Source of the DNA: Plazaster borealis
Taxonomy: Eukaryota; Echinodermata; Asteroidea; Forcipulatida; Labidiasteridae
NCBI GenBank assembly: GCA_021014325.1
Contig: CM037473.1
Location: forward strand, 14,012,696-14,076,695
Reading direction: 5' to 3'
Length of the DNA stretch: 64,000 nt
Shown: piece by piece, positions 57,340-64,000 of the stretch
Position numbering within the stretch: position 1 is the first letter of the stretch
Layout of the letters: every line of letters begins with the position of its first letter
Notes under the pieces: generated by a model
What the model was told of the DNA's origin: nothing
Database searches by the model: none
The model's input: only the letters and a program-made list of their open reading frames with translations
Position numbers and translations under genes: made by a program

Positions 57340-59266
57340 TATGGTTCTTCCTAGGAACTGCGTTTAATTTTTCTTTCAAGAAGGATCCCACGTGGGCTGT
57401 AAATATTTATGTGTTCTAGTTCCAAAAATAGTATAATTCTAAGAACAACCACAGGTGAGATAACTTAGAAGTATTGACATTTCGAAATTTATACTTCGAC
57501 TCGTTTTGGGATGCATTGGCATCGGATGTTTTTCACTGGCCAAAAGAGCACTTATCTTGAAGAATGTATAGGCTCACTGTTGGATAAAGAAACTTATGAA
57601 TTCGTAAAACTGTATCTTTAAGTTAACCTGAAACTTCAGCAAAAACAAATCAAAGCAAATTCTTGTAACTCGGTTGGCGACTTCCATTTGGTCAATGGGC
57701 CCGTTAAAAAATGCGTCGATACATTGTAAGCTGGTGCTCGTTGTATACTCTTCAAAGAACCAGGGACCAGCGATACTTCAACCATGCTTCAACCAAGATT
57801 CCTTTTTCATGATGTAGGCCTATATCTTTTTGATTGGTGGAGAGCATTGTTCTTTCATGTGTGATTTATAATCGATTCCTCAGGACAGTCTTGGTTGTTG
57901 TCGCGTTTTTGTATTTTCAGTTTCTGATTACCGAGTTTTGATATCGTCTTATTAGTGTTAATGTTCATAACAAGAGCCGTTAAACCAACCATGAGGGAAA
58001 GATGTTGCTTTGCCAGCTAGCTTGGCGTCTGTTCATAACATCCCTTGTGTTAAGTTGCTGAGCTCCCGTCGGGAAAATCCAAGTAACCAAATAGTTAATG
58101 TTCCCCCAAAGTCTGGGTTTAGTTTCAGATTGAACAGGTCGCTTTACAACCTTTACTTATGACCCGCCATTCCTGAGGCCAAGGCCGGTGAACGAATGTT
58201 TTACGGTATTTGTATGTATTTCTCTGAGATGTCCGTGGTTGCTTTTAACAGTGTCGTAAAAAACCCAAGGTATTTTGAAGCATGGAGGAAGTAGGGCAAG
58301 GAGGTTGAGGACTTGTGGTGGTGGTGAGGCACGTAAGCCATATTTGGATTGATTGATTATTGTTGTAATGTTGCTTATCGTTTCTGCTTGTGGCTTCTCT
58401 GACTGATTGAGTGATTTAATTAATGGCATGTATACCTTGGGATACCGGGAACTCGGATGGGAAATGTGGGTCATACAAATAATCCGAACGCTGGGTGGAG
58501 AGAGTTGGTGCACATTCCATGACGGCCGTGAACTTATACTTACCCTGTGTATCAAAGAGCAGCCTGTGCATGTACGGGCTTGGGGTGGAGATTTATGGAC
58601 CCGTAATGGAAGGCGGTCTGAAATTGAAAACGATTTGCAGAATGTTTAATCTGGATGAAAGTATTTTTTCAATCTAGGAAATGCTTGCCAACTTTGCCAT
58701 GGCCAGAAAAGATATGCCTAGCCTGCGACGTGACTCAGAGCAGCATAGACGCCCAAAAGTTAATCTTGCATGTTTTATTATTCTTTACTTTGATGTTTAT
58801 TCTAATTCATTGCACCTGGTTTTGGGAGAAAAAGTTTGGCAAGAAATGCTCAATTGACCATATTTTTGACCGCATGAGGGCGCTTTCTTCAGGGAACGTC
58901 TTGCATCACAATATTACAGTTTCATCTTATTTTAATTGCCTGTATTTAGTTTTCTTGCATCAATGACGAAATACATCAAAATAATATTAACAACAAGGAA
59001 AAAACCCATTTGTTTACTTGTTTTTCATCACGTAAAAATTGGTCCATAAACGCCCTCACACGGTCAAAAATACGGCGAATTCAGAATGATCAGTTTCATT
59101 TAAATAGAATTCATAATAAGAAAAAGCACTATGCCTGGATTTGAGCTCTCTGCAGGTAGACATGGGGGCTTCCGTTCTAGTTTCACTGCAGACGTCGTTA
59201 ATACAACCATTTTAAATCATTCAAGACACTTACAAATCTAGATTTCTTTCTTCAATCCACGCTGTT

Positions 59267-59465
59267 ACACTTTTCTAATAACTAAATGTCAAGTGCACAA
59301 ATCTTAACGGTGGTTCGCATGTAGTGCCTTGCGACTGTATATACAAAGTATTTACTAAAGTATAACTCAACTAGACTGTGAGACTCGTGACGCTTTTCTA
59401 AAAACGAGTTTGTCAAGTGCAAAGATATTAACGGTGGTTGACGAGTGCCTTGTGAACAAATGATT
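59267..59465. repeat. Diverged direct duplication, about 123 bp offset
   Basis: CTTTTCTAATAACTAAATGT...AACGGTGGTTCGC...GTGCCTTGCGA recurs as CTTTTCTAAAAACGAGTTTG...AACGGTGGTTGAC...GTGCCTTGTGA. Confidence 0.65.
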
Positions 59466-59668
59466 GCATATATTTCGGGAGACTTCTATCTCACAACAGT
59501 AACTGTTGTGAAGTTGGTACTAGCATAGGGGTTTGTGTGTTGAGAACGATTTTCTGTTTATGGCGTCCAACATCACGAATTCCAACAACTGTATTCTGTC
59601 ACTCTCCATAATCGGTGCTGTCAGTTGATGTCTTTTTTTTTTTTTTCTTCTTTTCATTTTTGCATTTT

Positions 59669-60230
59669 CGCGTGTCTTGGCCGAGCGGTCTGCGTGCATC
59701 AGAATCAAAGTTCTGGTGGCTAAGTTATTAGGGTGTGGGTTCGACTCCCTGTCATGACACAATTGTCCGTGAGCAAGACACTCGACTATTATAATTGCTA
59801 CTCTTCACCCACGGGTAAATGGGTACATGGGGGCAGATATGGTTTATATGATTGAATTAGCTTGTTTGTGTGTTTGTTTGTTTGTTTGTTTGTTTGTTTG
59901 TTTGTTTAGATGATCTTCCCGTCAAGGGAACTCGGCAAACCCACACAGGGGGATATAAACACCACGCTGGCTACAGCCAATCTCTCTCATACAAACATTA
60001 CAAACATTGGTTTAACGTCTATGATCATGAATTGCACAAATTAATAAATCGTGCTTAAGTAAAACTAGACGACAATACTTATTCTAGTCATTGTGAAATC
60101 AGTGGTTAGTTTATGGCAGCACAGGCTGTATTTGGGGAGCTGAGCTGGTTTAAGGAATGGCCCAGTACCAGGAGTAATGATAAGATCCTTGGGGTTGCGC
60201 TATAATAAGAGACGTATTATCATTATTTGG
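59669..60230 (+). repeat. tRNA-derived SINE, type 1, with GTTT microsatellite
   Basis: CGTGTCTTGGCCGAGCGGTC (A-box) and GTGGGTTCGACTCCCTGTC (B-box), body GAGCAAGACACTCGAC and GGGTAAATGGGTAC. A (GTTT)n run at 59865-59907 interrupts the body, and the GATAAGATCCTTGGGG / GCGCTATAATAAGAG tail closes near 60230. Confidence 0.7.
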
Positions 60231-61689
60231 GTTAAACCCAATAACTTAAGAAGGTAAATTTCAAAGGTAAAAGTCCCAAACCATAATGATAGGCCCTACT
60301 ATCTGTATTCCAATGGGAGATAACGCATACAGGAATACCGTACCAAGAAACAGCGGCACACCGTGCCAAGATGTTGCCAACGCCGTGTGCCATCCATATA
60401 ATTTGTGACATTTTTGACGAGTGATGGCTGTCGAATGTTTCTGTAAGAAATTGAAGGAGATGTTTGTCTCGAAGTTGAATTTGCCTTGGAGTCTTCTGTG
60501 GGGGGAGAATGTTGTGTGCATGTTGCCCAGAATCGAGTGATGACTAATTTTTTTTTCAGAAGAACTGTTTGTCATGATTTCAGGAAGCGTCTTTTGGGAG
60601 ATACGGGCTGTCAGGTTTATTTATTTTTGTTCCAATGTTCCTAAACGAAGAAAGAGTTAGCTGCTGCTAAACTGCTCACCAAAATGACGACCAGTGGTTT
60701 GAATGGTCCAAATTTGGTTAATAACCTCGCGTTTCAACCATGTAGCAGAGTCCTTCTCAAAGGCTAAACAAAATGGCAACCCAAACACACGCAAACGGAT
60801 TACTGAGCAGAAACACAGCTGTGACTCTGATGTTTTTGGGTGTTTTTTTTTTTAATCTTCGGACACTAAAAACATCTTGACCAGGAGTACTCCAGAGAAC
60901 AAAAGTTTTAAAACTGTCATCAAAAAGATGTGTGTTCAAAAAATTCTTTGCTCATGGAAAGGGGTGAAAAGAAAGGAGCGGGAACAATGCAGTCAGACCT
61001 CGTCAATATGGCAAATTTCTTGACTTTTCTTGATAACATTGCAAAATCCTCTTTCTCTAAACATAAATCCACACAGAAATAGCGATTTTATGAGTCACAA
61101 CCTTCGCACAGCATCCAACTGTTGGTGTTTCCCCTCCTCTTTGTATGATTATTTATTTAATTTATTTTATTGTTTTTCTCGAAATACCGTAAGATAGTGC
61201 CTTACGCTCCCAAGAAGTCGCTTTGGCACCTGCCGGGTGATTTAATACGGTGTTGTTTGTGAAGATCACGTACGCCCCTATCCTTTACCTTCAGGAAAAA
61301 TGTTGGGCACATTTTTGCAGTTCCAGTCATATGGCCATGGGGTTACCGTGATGATTTAGTTACGTTCGGGTGTATAAAAAAGTACAGTGTTGTCATTTTG
61401 TTTTGCTCACATTACCACAAGGACTTTTGTTATGAGCGAGAGATTCCATTCTTTGCTCAGTTGATGCCCTGCTCAGAAGTTTATGCCGAGGTGACATAGG
61501 TCATTGACCCATGGTGATATTTCGCTAATGAAAAGTCACAGTAATTTTGGGTCCGTGGTTACACCGTCCATAGTGTGTTCCTTGCTCTTTGTACGGTCCA
61601 ACCATTGTCCTTCCTCTATGGTCCAACCGATCGATCATGCATTAGGTTGGTCAAAGAAAATGGAAAGTTTTGACAGTTTTCGTGTTTTT

Positions 61690-61702
61690 GTGTGTGTGTG
61701 TG

Positions 61703-61743
<41 letters not shown>
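61690..61743. repeat. (TG)n then (TTG)n microsatellite
   Basis: About seven TG units followed by about thirteen TTG units, then a T run and eleven G. The apparent poly-Cys or poly-Leu ORFs here are artefacts. Confidence 0.9.
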
Positions 61744-62024
61744 TTTGTTGTTTTTTTTGGGGGGGGGGGGGTTTGTACAAAAAGGAAACAATCAAACTGT
61801 ACTATTCCACTTGAACAAAAAGAATGGTAAACATACGGACGGTATAATGCTCGAGCCCTTTGATTCTCGGTCTAGCTTTCTTTAGTTAATATAGTTAGTG
61901 GCTTAAACTTTAATAAACTATTAACCTTCTTTTTCCCCCCTTTTTTAGGTTTAAAAACACAAAGCGACATACTTATAATATATCAAAATTAAGTATAAAA
62001 AGACAATCAAAAATCAAGATATTA

Positions 62025-62105
62025 GGTATTAGACATCTGCTCTAGCAATGCAAAGTTCGTTAGTTCGAATCCCACCCGAGTGATTTGCCTGTGTTTGTTT
62101 CGTAC
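62025..62105 (+). repeat. tRNA-derived SINE, type 2, head fragment
   Basis: TAGACATCTGCTCTAGCAAT and TTAGTTCGAATCCCACCCG match the head of 11890-12075; the 5' end has diverged. Confidence 0.5.
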
Positions 62106-62689
62106 AGAACTTAAAAGTTGTATAATCGCTATATTATTTAAACTTATACTTTGTGACTTAATAGTTTCTAAGAATTGTATTATAGTGATACAAAATCGTA
62201 TGTCTTGAAGTTAAATTGTGACTATAGATCTGCATGCTTGTATATATGCAAAGAAAAAGTTCAAGTTACATTTTTGTCAGTGACTAAACATCCGTCACGG
62301 AGTCATACTGTTGTTGTCAGCCCACCTGGCTAAGCCGCCGGGACGATGTTCCTCTCACCTTAAAGGGCGTATCTTAAGAGATGGCGCACAATCCTTCCAC
62401 GGGAACTCATCTAAATAGTTCAAGAAACTTAATGCCAGAATTAGTCTGCGAAGCTCTCATCGAAATAATTTCACGTTTTTGATAAAGCTGTGTAAACTGG
62501 TAACTAAGTTTTGCCATCTTGTCCCATTCCCATCTGAGTTTCCTGGTATGGTTTTCTGAGTTGCAGAAACTCGAAAAGCTACAAGTTAAAAGTTCTTAAA
62601 TAACTTTTGTGTGTTTCACAATTTTGATAAAACGGTGTATACACGTAGGCTAACTGAGTTTTGACAAAAATTGTCGACCATGTTGGTGT

Positions 62690-62795
62690 TCCATTCCCGT
62701 CCGAGTGAATTGTCGGTGGATTTGTTTTCACAGAACTCGGGAAAGTACTGAGTATACAGTGCTTCATACACATCGTTGTAAGGGTAAAAAACAAA
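62690..62795 (+). repeat. tRNA-derived SINE, type 2, body fragment
   Basis: CGGGAAAGTACTGAGTATAC, then ACACATCGTTGTAAGGGTAA, match the body of 11890-12075. Confidence 0.55.
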
Positions 62796-63420
62796 TTACA
62801 TCTGAGCTTCCTGTGGTATTTTTTTTTCTGAGACGCAGAAACTCGTAAAGCTACGAGTCAAAAGTTGTTTCTAACTATAAATGTGCTAAAAAACATAGTC
62901 ATCCAATAACATCCAAGATGCAGATTTATAAAATGGGCAATTTTGGGCGTATGGTTGTTGTTATTGTTGATGTTGTTGTTGTTGTTGATGGTTTTTGGTT
63001 TGGTTTTGTTTTTATATTGGGAGTGAAGCTAGTGAAGCATATGCCGCGTTATACCACATTGTTGGATGATAATACTCCACAACACTGAGTTCTGTATGCG
63101 TGGGGGGGGGTTCATGGTGGGTACAGTAGCTTCATATGTCTCTTTTGAGTAGAGTGGTGGCTCACTTTGGTGGTATTCACCGTCTCTTCTCAGACCACAC
63201 AACTACTCAAAAGAACTCGATACCACATAAGAGGTAACTAAAATAGTAAACTTGCGGGTACAACCATGTGTAAAAACTCTTTTGTGGGAGTGTTGGCTCT
63301 GAAAAGAGCCGGTGTGGTCTCAATGTTTCGATACCACATGGTGTTTCCCCCAACAGTTTATTTTTTATTCTTACCTGAGTTTTCATGTTATTATTTTACT
63401 CTGTCTGTGAGTTATGTTTG

Positions 63421-63730
63421 TCGTGTCGTGGCAGAGCGATCTAGTTCACCGGACCCAAGCTCTGGTGTTGTCAGCAGCAGAGTATTGGGTTCGAATCCCT
63501 GCCATGATACTTGTGCCCTTGAGCAAGGCATTTAACCATAATTGCTTCGTAAAAAGTTGGGAAGGTATTGCATTCTGCTCTACCAGCCAGGCTCCTAGTG
63601 GATGATACCCATGCCTTCATCCTTACGGACTGTGAAGGGGGTAACCCTGTTTCAGCCCCAGGAGTAGTTGGCAACGTGCCTCTGGTTGCAGTTGATTTGG
63701 GTCGACGGCCCAGAGTGTGTATGTAGCCCT
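63421..63730 (+). repeat. tRNA-derived SINE, type 1
   Basis: CGTGTCGTGGCAGAGCGATC (A-box region) and TTGGGTTCGAATCCCTGCC (B-box), then TTGAGCAAGGCATTTAACC. The tail differs from the other type 1 copies (GGATGATACCCATGCC), suggesting a subfamily. Confidence 0.7.
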
Positions 63731-64000
63731 CACCTTGAAGTGGCCGTCAGGACTTGTGGATGGAAGGCGATCTCTCATAATTGTTCGGGTTTTTTAAAAT
63801 TATGTATGATTCCTTTAATGCCCTATAATGACACGACCAATAATAACACACCATCGACATAAAAATCTGATTCATGAGCGCAGGTGTTGAGCAGGGCGAA
63901 CTTGTCAGAGTATTTCACAATCCCTTTCCAAGTTTTGAAACGTGATCGGGGGACAAGAAAGTCAAAGTTGGAATCCCCGTCAACTATCAAAACAATCGGC

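Larger units (their letters stand above)
55884..64000. other. Gene-free stretch downstream of the metalloproteinase-like gene
   Basis: I find no exon with phase-matched splice sites or recognisable domain here. It contains family C elements, two tandem duplications, three tRNA-derived SINE heads, and simple repeats. The 132-residue ORF at 58157-58555 (minus) and 103-residue ORF at 58655 have no domain I recognise. Confidence 0.45.

Noticed and set aside
61504..61885. ORFs with poly-Leu or poly-Cys runs
   Set aside because: Produced by the TG/TTG microsatellite and G run.

Overview
The window is metazoan nuclear DNA. It has AT-rich introns, GT/AG-bounded exons with conserved reading phase, and very many short non-autonomous transposable elements and tRNA-derived SINEs. 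The three well-supported genes read as deuterostome proteins. The repeat set, above all the palindromic element ending in GGGCCCAATTTCATAGAGC, suggests an echinoderm, most likely a sea star. The organism call is an inference from general familiarity, not from a search.

Layout: (1) 1-1589 holds the start of a minus-strand gene (two short exons beginning with a signal-peptide-like segment) plus repeats. (2) 4017-20011 is a 16-exon plus-strand gene for a 630-residue protein with a TBC-like (RabGAP-fold) domain, a charged coiled coil and a hexapeptide-repeat tail; all splice phases close. (3) 20012-23526 is the convergent intergenic stretch, rich in repeats. (4) 32536-23527 is a 9-exon minus-strand gene for a 542-residue mitochondrial proline/hydroxyproline dehydrogenase, closest to PRODH2. 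(5) 32537-47015 is about 14 kb without a convincing gene, holding many miniature elements. (6) 47016-55851 is a 4-exon plus-strand gene for a 288-residue matrilysin-like matrix metalloproteinase. (7) 55852-64000 is gene-free as far as I can see, with SINEs, a palindromic element and tandem duplications.

The most interesting points are these. The metalloproteinase keeps all three zinc-binding histidines, the structural-metal histidines, the prodomain cysteine and the Met-turn, but has leucine (CTC) where the catalytic glutamate belongs, so it looks like an intact inactive homologue. The TBC-like protein lacks recognisable catalytic finger motifs. Two near-complete 885-892 bp TTAA-flanked elements lie in opposite orientation 31.5 kb apart and bracket the TBC and PRODH2 genes. 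At least four miniature element families share TTAA targets and similar termini, suggesting mobilisation by one transposase system that is not encoded here.

The three genes show no functional link to one another; this is ordinary animal gene order, not an operon. No rRNA, functional tRNA, CRISPR array or autonomous transposon ORF was found.
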